Below, piece after piece: positions 21,683 through 30,751 of a DNA stretch of 32,918 nucleotides. Both the position numbers and the translations under genes were made by a program. Source of the DNA: Microcaldota archaeon (GTDB lineage: Archaea; Micrarchaeota; Micrarchaeia; Anstonellales; Bilamarchaeaceae). The DNA lies in contig JACRGB010000019.1 in assembly GCA_016212505.1 (NCBI GenBank), positions 1 to 32,918 on the forward strand, given 5' to 3'. Below the pieces are notes generated by a model. It was given only the letters and a program-made list of their open reading frames with translations, searched no databases and was not told where the DNA came from. Every line of letters begins with the position of its first letter. Within the stretch, counting starts at the first letter, position 1.

Positions 21683-24433
21683 ATGGAACCCGAAGATAAA
21701 GCAAGACACGAACTCATTAATCCTGCGTTAAAAGTCGCGGGTTGGGAAATTCAGCATTATAGTACCGCCAGTCCACAAACATGCAAAGGAGTCGCGGTTG
21801 AATATTTTCAAATGGGTTCCGGAGTAGGAGAAGCAGATTACGTTCTTTTCGTTAATGGAGTGGCTGTTGGTATAATAGAAGCAAAAAAAGTAGGGGAAAC
21901 TTTAGTAGGTAAAGAAACCCAATCAAACAGATATGCGTATGGATTTCCAGAAGAGTTTGACCACATAGATTTACCTCTTCCATTTGTTTATGAATCATCA
22001 GGAACTGAAACCAGATTTACAAATTTCTGGGATCCGAAACCTAGAAGCAGAGAAGTTTTTAGTTTTCATAGACCAGAAACTTTCGAAAAATGGTTGAGTA
22101 ATGGAAAGGAAACTATAAGGGCAAATCTCGCTAAACCAATTTCATTAGAGAATAAGAGATTGTGGCCAAAACAAAAAAGAGCCATAGAGAATACTGAAGA
22201 CTCGTTATCAAAAGGAAAACCAAGAGCATTAATCCAAATGGCTACTGGTTCGGGAAAAACTTATACTGCAGTTAATCTATGCTACCGCCTTATAAAAAAT
22301 GCAGGAGCCAAAAAAATACTTTTTCTTGTAGATCGAGGTAATCTTGGCGAACAAACTGAAATAGAATTTCAAAATTTTGAAGTTCCTAAAGACGGACGGA
22401 AGTTTACTGAGCTCTACAATGTTAATCGGCTTACTACGAATCATATTAATGAATCGGATAAAGTAGTGATTTCAACCATACAAAGAGTATATTCGATGTT
22501 AAAGGGTGAACAAGAACTAGACCCGATGCAAGAAGAAAAGTCTGGTTTCGAAGATAATACTTCGATGGAGCCGGCTCCTGTAGAATATAATCCAAAGATG
22601 CCGATAGAAACCTTTGATTTTATCATAGTGGATGAATGTCATAGATCAATTTACAATCTATGGAAACAGGTTCTTGATTATTTTGATGCTTTTTTGATTG
22701 GTTTGACTGCTACACCATCAAAAAGCACGATTGGTTTTTTCAATAACAATCTCGTTATGGAGTACACCCATGACGAAGCAGTAGCAGATCAGGTTAATGT
22801 TGATTTTAGTGTTTATAACATTAGAACAAAAATAACAAAGAAAGGTTCGAAAATTTCCAAAGGCGAAACAATCCTAAAAAGGGACATGCGAACAAGAAGA
22901 AAGAGATGGGAAACATTAGACGATGAAATTGAATATGAAGCTGGGCAATTGGACAGAACAGTAGTTTCAAAAGACCAGATAAGAACGGTTATTCGAACTT
23001 TTAGAGATAAAGTAAAAACTGAAATTTTCCCAGGTAGAAAACACGTCCCAAAAACTCTGATTTTTGCTAAAGATGATAATCATGCGGAAGAGATCGTTCA
23101 GATCGTGCGAGAAGAATTTAATGAAGGCAATGCATTTGCTGCAAAAATCACATATAAAACAGAAGGACAAAAACCAGAAGATTTGATCAGACAATTTAGA
23201 AACGAGTTCAACCCAAGGATTGCGGTTACGGTAGATATGATCGCAACAGGTACTGATATCAAACCTCTGGAAATCGTATTTTTTATGAGACCAGTAAAGA
23301 GCAGGAATTATTTTGAACAAATGAAAGGAAGGGGCGTTAGAGTCATACCTAACGATGATTTTAAGGCAGTTACCCCTGATGCGATGGCGAAAGAAAGATT
23401 TGTTATTGTTGATGCAGTTGGGGTATGCGAAAGTGAAGATCTTAACGAAACAAGACCAATGGAACAAAATCCTAATACTTCATTTGCAAAGCTGCTAAAA
23501 GCACTTCAATATGGCAAACCCAAGAGAGAGAACTTATCTTCAATGGCAAGTAGACTTGCGCGTTTGCATAAAAAATTAACTGAAGAACAGAATAAGGAGA
23601 TAGGAAGCATTAGTAACGGAAAACAACTAACTGATTTTGCCAGAGATTTTGTGCAAGCTATAGACGAAGATAGAGTATTTGAGCACGCACAAAAAGAATT
23701 TGGTGAAAACCCAACGAAAAAAGAGCTTGAAGAAGTCGCTCATAAAAGAATGGTCGAATCTCTAAAGCCGTTTATAGGAAACGCAAAGCTTATGACAAGA
23801 CTTCCGGAAATCAAAAAAGAAGTAGAACAGATCATAGATGTTGTTTCAATAGATGAAGTTGAAGAAGCAACCTACTCCCCTCTTGCAAAAGAAAAAGCAA
23901 AGCAGATTGTCGGGTCTTTCAAAAAATTCATCGAAGAGAATAAGTCAGAACTTTTAGCATTACAAATGTTTTATAATAAAGGAAAAATGAGCTGGAAAGA
24001 GCTCAAGGAGTTAAGTGAAAAAATAAAGGCTCCGCCGTATTGCTTGACTACTTCAAATTTATGGAGAGCGTATAAGCAGCTAGAAGAGAAAAAAGTCCAC
24101 GGTCGTTCTTATGATAGGTTAGTTGACTTTATCTCCTTGCTTGCATTTGAACTGGAAAAAACCCCAGAATTACAGCCCTATTTAGATACTGTTGATAGAA
24201 GATTTGCCGAATGGTTAGGTAGACAAAAAGAAGCGGGTGTTTCATTTACGCAAGAACAGCTTAATTGGCTGGAAAAAATAAAGGAACACATTGCTACCTC
24301 GGTAGAAGTATTACCGGACGATTTAGAATCTGCTCCATTCAGTCAAATGGGAGGTTTGGGAAAGGCAACCAAAGTCTTTGGGCCTAGCTTTAATAAGCTC
24401 TTAGTACAACTGAACCGCGAGGTTGGTGGATAA
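21683..24433 (+). CDS. hsdR: Type I restriction enzyme, HsdR subunit
   Basis: 916 aa, full length. The N-terminal nuclease domain has GEADYVLF and GIIEAKK (about 50-68). SF2 translocase motifs follow: QMATGSGKTYTAV (about 187), VDECHRS (about 316), LIGLTATPS, then ATGTDIKPL and the Arg-finger region KGRGVRV. The C-terminal helical region resembles the EcoEI-type R domain. HsdR cuts DNA after ATP-driven translocation within the R2M2S complex. The stop TAA is directly followed by the hsdS ATG. No frameshift is seen, so probably active. Confidence 0.93.
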   Translation: MEPEDKARHELINPALKVAGWEIQHYSTASPQTCKGVAVEYFQMGSGVGEADYVLFVNGVAVGIIEAKKVGETLVGKETQSNRYAYGFPEEFDHIDLPLPFVYESSGTETRFTNFWDPKPRSREVFSFHRPETFEKWLSNGKETIRANLAKPISLENKRLWPKQKRAIENTEDSLSKGKPRALIQMATGSGKTYTAVNLCYRLIKNAGAKKILFLVDRGNLGEQTEIEFQNFEVPKDGRKFTELYNVNRLTTNHINESDKVVISTIQRVYSMLKGEQELDPMQEEKSGFEDNTSMEPAPVEYNPKMPIETFDFIIVDECHRSIYNLWKQVLDYFDAFLIGLTATPSKSTIGFFNNNLVMEYTHDEAVADQVNVDFSVYNIRTKITKKGSKISKGETILKRDMRTRRKRWETLDDEIEYEAGQLDRTVVSKDQIRTVIRTFRDKVKTEIFPGRKHVPKTLIFAKDDNHAEEIVQIVREEFNEGNAFAAKITYKTEGQKPEDLIRQFRNEFNPRIAVTVDMIATGTDIKPLEIVFFMRPVKSRNYFEQMKGRGVRVIPNDDFKAVTPDAMAKERFVIVDAVGVCESEDLNETRPMEQNPNTSFAKLLKALQYGKPKRENLSSMASRLARLHKKLTEEQNKEIGSISNGKQLTDFARDFVQAIDEDRVFEHAQKEFGENPTKKELEEVAHKRMVESLKPFIGNAKLMTRLPEIKKEVEQIIDVVSIDEVEEATYSPLAKEKAKQIVGSFKKFIEENKSELLALQMFYNKGKMSWKELKELSEKIKAPPYCLTTSNLWRAYKQLEEKKVHGRSYDRLVDFISLLAFELEKTPELQPYLDTVDRRFAEWLGRQKEAGVSFTQEQLNWLEKIKEHIATSVEVLPDDLESAPFSQMGGLGKATKVFGPSFNKLLVQLNREVGG

Positions 24434-25774
24434 ATGACCGACATAGTTCCATTTGGCAGTATCGTAGATATTACTAAAGGTAAGAAGGTTGATATTACAA
24501 ATCAAAAAACAGAACGATCAGTTCCTTACTTATTAATAGATACTTTAAGAGGTGCAAAGCCCGAATTTTTTACCGAAGATAAAAATTATACTGAAGCAAT
24601 TAACAGCGACATACTTATGGTTTTCGACGGTGCAAATTCTGGGTTGGTTGGAACTGGGTTAACTGGGGCAGTCGGTTCTACAATTGCTAGACTTAGACCC
24701 AAAAAAGATGTAAATACTAAATACCTTACATATTTTCTATGCCTTAATTTCTCATCATTGAATCAAGATATTAAGGGTTCTGCAATACCTCACATAAAAC
24801 CAAAAAAACTTGCTGAACTAAAGCTTAGATACCCTTCAAAAGAAGAACAAGAATTAATCTCTCAAGAAATAGAAAAACAACTTAGTAGATTGGATGAAGC
24901 AGTTACTTCGCTAAAAGCAGTAAAACAAAAATTAAATGTTTACAGAAAAAGTGTATTCAAGGCGGCATTTGAAGGAGAATTTTCAAGGCGGTGGAGGAAA
25001 AAACAATCTAATCTAACTGGTATTTCCCTAGAAGATTTACAGTTACAAAGAATGAAAAGAGCTATGATTCTCAAGAATCAAAAGAGTACACTATCTTTTG
25101 GGGAGTGGAAGAAGAAACATATTTTACCAATACAGATTCAAGAAAAATATGCTAGAACTGCCCCATCAAATTGGTTGTGGGTTAATCTTGGTGAAGTATT
25201 CGATGTTTATGTAGGGTCGACTCCAAATCGTTCAAAAAAAGAATATTGGGGGGGCAATATCCCTTGGGTAAGTAGTGGAGAGGTAGCATTTTGTTCGATT
25301 TATGACACTAAGGAAAAAATTACTTCAGTAGGATTTGAAAATTCATCAACTAAACTCCATCCAAAAGGAACAGTGTTATTAGGAATGATTGGTGAGGGGA
25401 AAACCAGAGGCCAGGTTGCGATACTAGAAATTGAAGCGTGTAATAATCAAAATTCAGCGGCAATACGAGTTTCTGAAGTAAATCAATCGCCCAAATACGT
25501 TTATTATTATCTGAGTTTTATCTATGAAAAAAATAGAAAATTAGGTTCTGGGAATAACCAAAAGGCCTTGAATAAAGAAAGAGTGCAGATCATCCCGATT
25601 TTACTTCCTCCTTTACTAGAACAAGAGGTTATAACAAATGAGATAGAGGCTCGTTTTTCAGTTATAAAAAAATTGGAAGAAACTATTGATCGGTCCTTAC
25701 TTAAAGCTGAAAAACTGAAAAAATCTATTCTTAAATCAGCCTTTGAGGGAAGGCTCGTGGAGTATGGTGGATAA
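24434..25774 (+). CDS. hsdS: Type I specificity subunit, HsdS
   Basis: 446 aa. Two target-recognition domains: the first about 1-145 (ends HIKPKKLAELKLRYPSKEEQ), the second about 235-395 (starts PSNWLWVNLGEVFDVYVGST, ends IPILLPPLLEQ). Each is followed by a coiled-coil spacer ending in a repeated KS-[VI]-[FL]-K-[AS]-AFEG motif. The two halves are therefore a complete, unsplit HsdS that reads a bipartite site. The first TRD is N-terminally short (VPFGSIVDITKGKKVDITNQ), within family variation. GGTGGATAA provides both the stop of the previous gene and the Shine-Dalgarno for this one. Confidence 0.9.
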   Translation: MTDIVPFGSIVDITKGKKVDITNQKTERSVPYLLIDTLRGAKPEFFTEDKNYTEAINSDILMVFDGANSGLVGTGLTGAVGSTIARLRPKKDVNTKYLTYFLCLNFSSLNQDIKGSAIPHIKPKKLAELKLRYPSKEEQELISQEIEKQLSRLDEAVTSLKAVKQKLNVYRKSVFKAAFEGEFSRRWRKKQSNLTGISLEDLQLQRMKRAMILKNQKSTLSFGEWKKKHILPIQIQEKYARTAPSNWLWVNLGEVFDVYVGSTPNRSKKEYWGGNIPWVSSGEVAFCSIYDTKEKITSVGFENSSTKLHPKGTVLLGMIGEGKTRGQVAILEIEACNNQNSAAIRVSEVNQSPKYVYYYLSFIYEKNRKLGSGNNQKALNKERVQIIPILLPPLLEQEVITNEIEARFSVIKKLEETIDRSLLKAEKLKKSILKSAFEGRLVEYGG

Positions 25775-25775
25775 A

Positions 25776-27227
25776 ATGACTGACTCAAACCAATTAGTAA
25801 ACAGATTATGGAATTATTGTAATATTCTACGAGATGATGGACTATCATACGGTGATTATGTAGAGCAGTTGACCTATCTCCTATTCCTCAAAATGGACTA
25901 TGAAAGAATGCATGCCCCATACAATAAAAAATCGGATATCCCACCAAAATATAATTGGGAATCGCTCCTAAATAAAGATGGTGCGGAACTAGAAGCACAC
26001 TATATCGAAACTCTCCAAAAACTGGGGGCGCAGGAAGGGATTATTGGTGTAATTTTTAGAAAAGCCCAAAACAAAATACAAGATCCTGCAAAGCTAAGGA
26101 AACTAATTGTTGAGCTAATTAACAAAGAAAACTGGCTTAGTCTTGAAGCGGATGTCAAAGGAGATGCATACGAAGGATTGCTAGAGAAAAATGCTGAAGA
26201 TGTAAAGGGTGGTGCAGGACAGTATTTTACACCAAGATCTTTGATAAACGCAATAGTGGAGGTTATGAAACCTGAGCCAGGAATGAAAATTCATGATCCT
26301 GCTTGTGGCACTGGTGGGTTCTTGTTATCGGCTTACAACCATATCGTAAAAAATCATAAACTAGATAGGGATCAAAAAGAAGTACTAAAACATAAATCAT
26401 TTTCTGGTAACGAAATTGTTGCAATGGCTGCTAGACTTTGCGTTATGAATTTATATCTGCATGGAATTAACGGTGAAGAAAACCCCATAAGTCCAGATGA
26501 CTCGCTAAAAAAGAATCCCGGGGCCATATATGACATGATCTTAACTAATCCCCCTTTTGGTAAGGCCTCTTCTGAAACCATCGTAACCGAAGAAGGGGAC
26601 ACGGCAAAGAAGGATTTGACTGTTTTAAGAGACGATTTTTGGGCAAAAACCGGCAATAAACAACTTAATTTTTTACAGCATGTAAGAAGTATCCTCAAGA
26701 TTAATGGCAAAGCCGCGATTGTATTGCCGGATAATGTTTTATTCGAAGGAGGAGCTGGAGAAACGATTAGACAAAAACTTATGGAAACCTGTGATCTTCA
26801 CACAATTTTGAGATTACCCACTGGATTATTTTATGCTCAGGGGGTTAAGGCAAATGTCTTATTCTTTGACAAAAAAGCTGCATCTAAAGATGCCTGCACC
26901 TCTAAAGTTTGGATATATGATTTGAGAACAAACACACATTTTACACTTAAAGAAAATCCACTCAAATTGGATCATCTTCAGGATTTCGTTTCTTGTTATA
27001 ATCCAGAAAATAGACATCAACGAAAAGAAACTGAAATATTCAAGTGTTTCACTTATAAAGAGATCATGAAGAGAGATAAGAAAAACTTGGACATATTCTG
27101 GCTTAAAGATGAAAGTCTTGAAGATTTAGACAAGTTACCTAGCCCAAATGTTTTGGCAAATGAGTTAGTTGAAGACCTTGAAGATGCACTAGAACAATTA
27201 AAGGAAATCTCAAGTGATTTGAAATAA
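25776..27227 (+). CDS. hsdM: Type I modification methyltransferase, HsdM
   Basis: 483 aa from the chosen ATG. N-terminal HsdM_N helices (LVNRLWNYCNILRDDGLSYG), then GQYFTPR, motif I DPACGTGGF (about 174) and motif IV NPPFG (about 257): an N6-adenine methyltransferase. The track start (TTG 25743) is rejected: the ATG at 25776 follows the hsdS stop by 1 nt with the same GGTGGATAA ribosome site seen at the hsdR/hsdS junction. Gene order R-S-M is less common than M-S-R or R-M-S. The stop at 27227 ends the operon. Confidence 0.93.
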   Translation: MTDSNQLVNRLWNYCNILRDDGLSYGDYVEQLTYLLFLKMDYERMHAPYNKKSDIPPKYNWESLLNKDGAELEAHYIETLQKLGAQEGIIGVIFRKAQNKIQDPAKLRKLIVELINKENWLSLEADVKGDAYEGLLEKNAEDVKGGAGQYFTPRSLINAIVEVMKPEPGMKIHDPACGTGGFLLSAYNHIVKNHKLDRDQKEVLKHKSFSGNEIVAMAARLCVMNLYLHGINGEENPISPDDSLKKNPGAIYDMILTNPPFGKASSETIVTEEGDTAKKDLTVLRDDFWAKTGNKQLNFLQHVRSILKINGKAAIVLPDNVLFEGGAGETIRQKLMETCDLHTILRLPTGLFYAQGVKANVLFFDKKAASKDACTSKVWIYDLRTNTHFTLKENPLKLDHLQDFVSCYNPENRHQRKETEIFKCFTYKEIMKRDKKNLDIFWLKDESLEDLDKLPSPNVLANELVEDLEDALEQLKEISSDLK

Positions 27228-27271
27228 ACTCGCCAAGATTTTTACAAAATCCTGTCAAATTTTACAGTAAT

Positions 27272-27280
27272 CATAAAATA
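27272..27280 (+). promoter_or_regulatory. TATA box for methyltransferase / T4SS operon
   Basis: CATAAAATA is centred about 29 nt before the ATG at 27305, so a leaderless mRNA is likely. Short inverted arms upstream (GATTTT/AAAATC and CTGT/ACAG, 27237-27268) may end the hsdM transcript. Confidence 0.45.
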
Positions 27281-27304
27281 GTCTAACGAGATATTAAATT
27301 GACC

Positions 27305-28141
27305 ATGAAAACCAAACACATGGTCGTAATCGGAGACGCCTTTAAGATGGCAGAGCTGGATGATGAATCCATCCAGCTGGTTGTGACAAGTCCGCCTTAT
27401 TTTAATGTCAAGGACTATGGCACTGAAAATATCGGTTCAATTGATAGCTACGCCAGCTATTTGAAATCATTAAGGCAGGTATTCGAGGAATGTTACCGAG
27501 TCTTGGCAAAAGGACGTTATGCCTGCATAAATATTTCTGACATAATCAGCGACAGAAGGAAATATCCTCTACATGCCCATTGCATAAGCATACTCCAAAG
27601 ATGCGGTTTCAAGTACGTTGACAATATCATCTGGAAAAAACCATCTGGCAGAAAAAACGGAAACTGTTCAGGAGCCTTAAAGCGCTTTGGCCTGCTAATT
27701 CAGCATCCGTATCCGATGTACTATTATCCAAACAACGTTTACGAGTTCATTCTTGTTTTTAGAAAAGGAGATTTTGATTATAAGACGCTAACCCATGACG
27801 TAAAGGAAGATTCGAAGATCAATATTCGTTATGCCAAACTTCACTGGAATACTGACATCTGGGAGATGATGCCCGAAACAAGAAAAGGCCATCCGGCAAT
27901 GTTTCCTGAACAGTTGCCAGAAGCCCTGATCAGATTGTACACCTACAAAGGCGAGGCTGTCCTAGATCCTTTTCTAGGAAGCGGAACCACTTGTGCTGTA
28001 GCAAAAAGATTGGATAGGAGTTCAGTAGGGTACGAGATCAATGAGGCTTATCTGGATCTGATAAAACGTAAAACAGGTTATCATGAGGATCCACATTCTT
28101 TTGAAATCATAATCAAAAAACCTCGAGGTGAAATGATATGA
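27305..28141 (+). CDS. Solitary DNA methyltransferase (N4/N6, beta-type order)
   Basis: 278 aa. Catalytic motif IV TSPPYFNVKDYG (about 29) comes first and SAM motif I DPFLGSGTT (about 220) near the end, the beta-class order. SPPY is typical of N4-cytosine enzymes, though N6 activity cannot be ruled out. No matching nuclease is adjacent. The TTG start of the track (27299) is rejected in favour of the ATG with a well-placed TATA box. The stop overlaps the next ATG by 4 nt (ATGA), coupling it to the type IV secretion-like genes; it probably protects or marks the DNA of a mobile element. Confidence 0.85.
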   Translation: MKTKHMVVIGDAFKMAELDDESIQLVVTSPPYFNVKDYGTENIGSIDSYASYLKSLRQVFEECYRVLAKGRYACINISDIISDRRKYPLHAHCISILQRCGFKYVDNIIWKKPSGRKNGNCSGALKRFGLLIQHPYPMYYYPNNVYEFILVFRKGDFDYKTLTHDVKEDSKINIRYAKLHWNTDIWEMMPETRKGHPAMFPEQLPEALIRLYTYKGEAVLDPFLGSGTTCAVAKRLDRSSVGYEINEAYLDLIKRKTGYHEDPHSFEIIIKKPRGEMI

Positions 28142-28434
28142 AAAAAGAGTTAGCGGTAGCCCTGCTTTTGGCTGGCCTTGCTTTTGCGGATCTTGTGATT
28201 CCGCCTGACCAACCTATTTGCAGGCTTTATGGGATGATACAGATTCTGGGGACTGTTGCAGGCATTCTAGTTGCTGCCTATGCCGGGTTTATCCTTGCCA
28301 GTAGCCACGAGATAACGGAGAAGAATGCAGCCAAGGCTCTACTGGGTGGTGTGATTATCGGCCTGATAATCATCTGGATAGCTCCTGTGCTTGTGAAAAC
28401 CTTGGTAAATTCTAACGGAATCTGCGGGTGGTAA
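28138..28434 (+). CDS. VirB2-like pilin 1
   Basis: 98 aa. An N-terminal signal segment (ELAVALLLAGLAFA), then two hydrophobic helices (IQILGTVAGILVAAYAGFIL and ALLGGVIIGLIIIWIAPVLV) joined by a short charged loop: the layout of VirB2/TrbC conjugative pilins. Two cysteines flank the mature part. Overlaps the methyltransferase by 4 nt and is followed by a shorter paralogue. Confidence 0.65.
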   Translation: MKKELAVALLLAGLAFADLVIPPDQPICRLYGMIQILGTVAGILVAAYAGFILASSHEITEKNAAKALLGGVIIGLIIIWIAPVLVKTLVNSNGICGW

Positions 28435-28435
28435 A

Positions 28436-28654
28436 TTGACCTTAGATGCAATAGCCGACAGCATAAAAACGCTTGCCGTACTTGCCGGAGTAATCGTTAT
28501 CTCGTACTCCGGCTTTATGCTGATGACAAGCAAGGAATCGATCCAGCGTGAGCAATGGAAAGAGATAATCCTAGCTGTCGTGATCGGCCTTTGCATTGTT
28601 TTTCTTGCTCCTTTGGTAGCTTCCACGCTTAGCGGGGGCAAATATTGCGGGTGA
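28436..28654 (+). CDS. VirB2-like pilin 2 (short paralogue)
   Basis: 72 aa. Two hydrophobic helices (TLAVLAGVIVISYSGFMLM and ILAVVIGLCIVFLAPLVAST) separated by a charged loop, matching the second part of the preceding protein but without its signal peptide. The start is TTG, one base after the previous stop, with GGTGG about 6 nt upstream. Probably a second pilin or a membrane subunit of the same complex. Confidence 0.6.
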   Translation: MTLDAIADSIKTLAVLAGVIVISYSGFMLMTSKESIQREQWKEIILAVVIGLCIVFLAPLVASTLSGGKYCG

Positions 28655-28658
28655 AAAT

Positions 28659-29801
28659 ATGAAAGAACTAATACTACTGCTGTTGGTAGGGATTTCATTC
28701 GCAGTCCCTGCCTGTCCTTATTACCCGTATAAAGATTATGTTGCAGCCAGCCAGTATCAAAGCCCTCAAAAGCCAGCGGATACGTTTCTGCAATATTGCA
28801 GTTGGAGTTTGAATCCAATTTGTATCCTGACAAACGTCTTCAATACTACCGAGGACAAAAAAACCTTCATAGCCGAATCAATAGCCAATAACTCATTTGA
28901 TAAAATCCTTGACTGGAACCAGAAACTATCTTTTGGGAAGTGGTTTAACACAACCAAAAGCTCAAAGAACATTAAGGATGCGTGGGTTAGCCTTGCCTAT
29001 TTCAGCCCTTCAGTTTACTACAATGGCACGTATTTGCTCAATTCAACAAGCAAGATTTTCACAAAACAGAATTTCACCTTTGTAGTGGACACTAGAAAAT
29101 TATCTGGAGATTGTAAAGACAATTTCAGGATATGCGGCTATGGTTATTCGATTACCACGAGCTCAAACATCACGGCAACCTTAAACGTAAAAAGCGAGTA
29201 TTTGGTAGACCGCTACCATTTGGTAACCCATTGCGGAATGTTCGGCTGCTGGGTTACCTGTGATTATTACAGAACTGATAGCTTCAAGGATAGTTTGAGT
29301 ACTTCCGATTCCAAGAAGATAAAATACGAAAACTTCAGCGTTGGCTCAAACTATTCAATCGCCAAATATTACAATGGCTTAGCCGAGATTTTCATTAATG
29401 TAAATAATTCAAATGTGCATTTTCAGATTGGCAATTCCACGTTTGACAAAACAAGTTATCTTTACAGGATCAGGTACGAGCTGGAGCCTTACAATGCCCT
29501 TGTAAAAGAACTCATTCCGGTAAACAAAACCTCTGAATACGGGCTAAGCATTTTGGAGAGAAATAATTCCACGTTCAGGATTCTTGCCCCGTATTCTGCA
29601 AATTGCTCATTGACAATTTCTGAGCATTTCAATTCAAAGACAATATCTGGCTGCAATATTTCAAATATTGGAAATTCCAGTTTCCAAAAGGTAGAGGTAA
29701 AACAACCCGCAATTTTTGATTCCTTGTTTTACCTTGCGACTCTTGGAATTGCGTTTTATATTCTCTATAAAATTGGAAAAAAGGTGATGCCTCATGCTTA
29801 A
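28659..29801 (+). CDS. Secreted surface protein with C-terminal anchor
   Basis: 380 aa. Signal peptide (KELILLLLVGISFAVPA), a large extracellular domain with at least a dozen N-x-S/T sequons and paired cysteines (HCGMFGCWVTCDYY), and a single C-terminal helix (SLFYLATLGIAFYILYKIG) with a basic tail inside. It looks like a glycosylated surface protein. No family recognised. Its place between pilin-like and VirB6-like genes suggests a surface part of the secretion apparatus, such as a mating-pair adhesin (inference). Its end overlaps the next gene by 8 nt. Confidence 0.6.
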   Translation: MKELILLLLVGISFAVPACPYYPYKDYVAASQYQSPQKPADTFLQYCSWSLNPICILTNVFNTTEDKKTFIAESIANNSFDKILDWNQKLSFGKWFNTTKSSKNIKDAWVSLAYFSPSVYYNGTYLLNSTSKIFTKQNFTFVVDTRKLSGDCKDNFRICGYGYSITTSSNITATLNVKSEYLVDRYHLVTHCGMFGCWVTCDYYRTDSFKDSLSTSDSKKIKYENFSVGSNYSIAKYYNGLAEIFINVNNSNVHFQIGNSTFDKTSYLYRIRYELEPYNALVKELIPVNKTSEYGLSILERNNSTFRILAPYSANCSLTISEHFNSKTISGCNISNIGNSSFQKVEVKQPAIFDSLFYLATLGIAFYILYKIGKKVMPHA

Positions 29802-30747
29802 ACAAACCTTAGTACTATTGCTATTGCTGCCTTTGATATTCCCAGCATCCATAGATGTCCAAATACAAAACCAATCATGTCCGAACAATGCTGATTTCCT
29901 ACAGGTACTTTACAATCTGCCAACCTGTATCGTGGAGAAATTCTTCAGTTCACTAATCAGCGGTTTTGTTTATTCTGCAACTCAATTCCTCGAGAATGCC
30001 CTGAACTTCATAGTAAAAGGCCCAGATATCACACTGTTCTGCTCACCCTACTCAAAGATAATGAAAATTCTTGAAAGCCTGTACACAATTGCTTTGATGG
30101 GTGTAGGTGCTTACTTTATCCTAACTGCCACAGAAGTAGAAAAAAGGGCAACTGCAAAACTCTGGCTGGAAAGGATTTTCCTAATGATAATTGCACTAGC
30201 ATTTTCCTTCAATCTTTTCCAGATGATTCTTGACATAAACCAGTACATAACAACTTCGATTTATGACCAAGCTTTTGCTAACACGCTAAACATAAACATC
30301 GTTTTTTCGTCCTTGATATTCGCCTTTGTAATATCGTTTAATTTCATTTTTGCAGCTGCACTGACATTTCTAACTGTACTCATTCGCTACATAATGATTC
30401 CTTTCCTGTTGCTTTTATTTCCATTCGGTATTTTCCTGTATTTTATTCCATTCACAAAACAATGGGGTGCATTCCTGCTCAAGTTTATCTTACTGATAAT
30501 TTTCATGACTAGTATTGATGCGGTTCTGATAGCTGGAATTTCATATTTGTTTAGCGTAAACGATCCGAATCTAACTGGAGGATTTATCCAAGGAATGGCG
30601 CTTATGCTTGGCTTTGGCCTTATCGGCATTGTAAACTTGATAATCTACATCATAGCCGTACTTTCACTCGTTACTACAGCAGTGAAACTGTTTGAAGGCG
30701 TGCTTTCGGCAGCCTGGAAAATAGCCTTGTTGGCAAGCCTGTTGTGA
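29794..30747 (+). CDS. VirB6/TrbL-like polytopic membrane protein
   Basis: 317 aa. A signal-like N-terminus, then about six further hydrophobic helices, for example IALMGVGAYFILTA, IFLMIIALAFSFNLF, SSLIFAFVISFNFIFAAAL and GMALMLGFGLIGIVNLIIYI. The helix count and its position before VirB4 fit the VirB6/TrbL inner-membrane channel component of type IV secretion. Sequence identity with known VirB6 is not visible by eye. 4 nt separate it from the VirB4 gene. Confidence 0.6.
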   Translation: MLKQTLVLLLLLPLIFPASIDVQIQNQSCPNNADFLQVLYNLPTCIVEKFFSSLISGFVYSATQFLENALNFIVKGPDITLFCSPYSKIMKILESLYTIALMGVGAYFILTATEVEKRATAKLWLERIFLMIIALAFSFNLFQMILDINQYITTSIYDQAFANTLNINIVFSSLIFAFVISFNFIFAAALTFLTVLIRYIMIPFLLLLFPFGIFLYFIPFTKQWGAFLLKFILLIIFMTSIDAVLIAGISYLFSVNDPNLTGGFIQGMALMLGFGLIGIVNLIIYIIAVLSLVTTAVKLFEGVLSAAWKIALLASLL

Positions 30748-30751
30748 TCCT

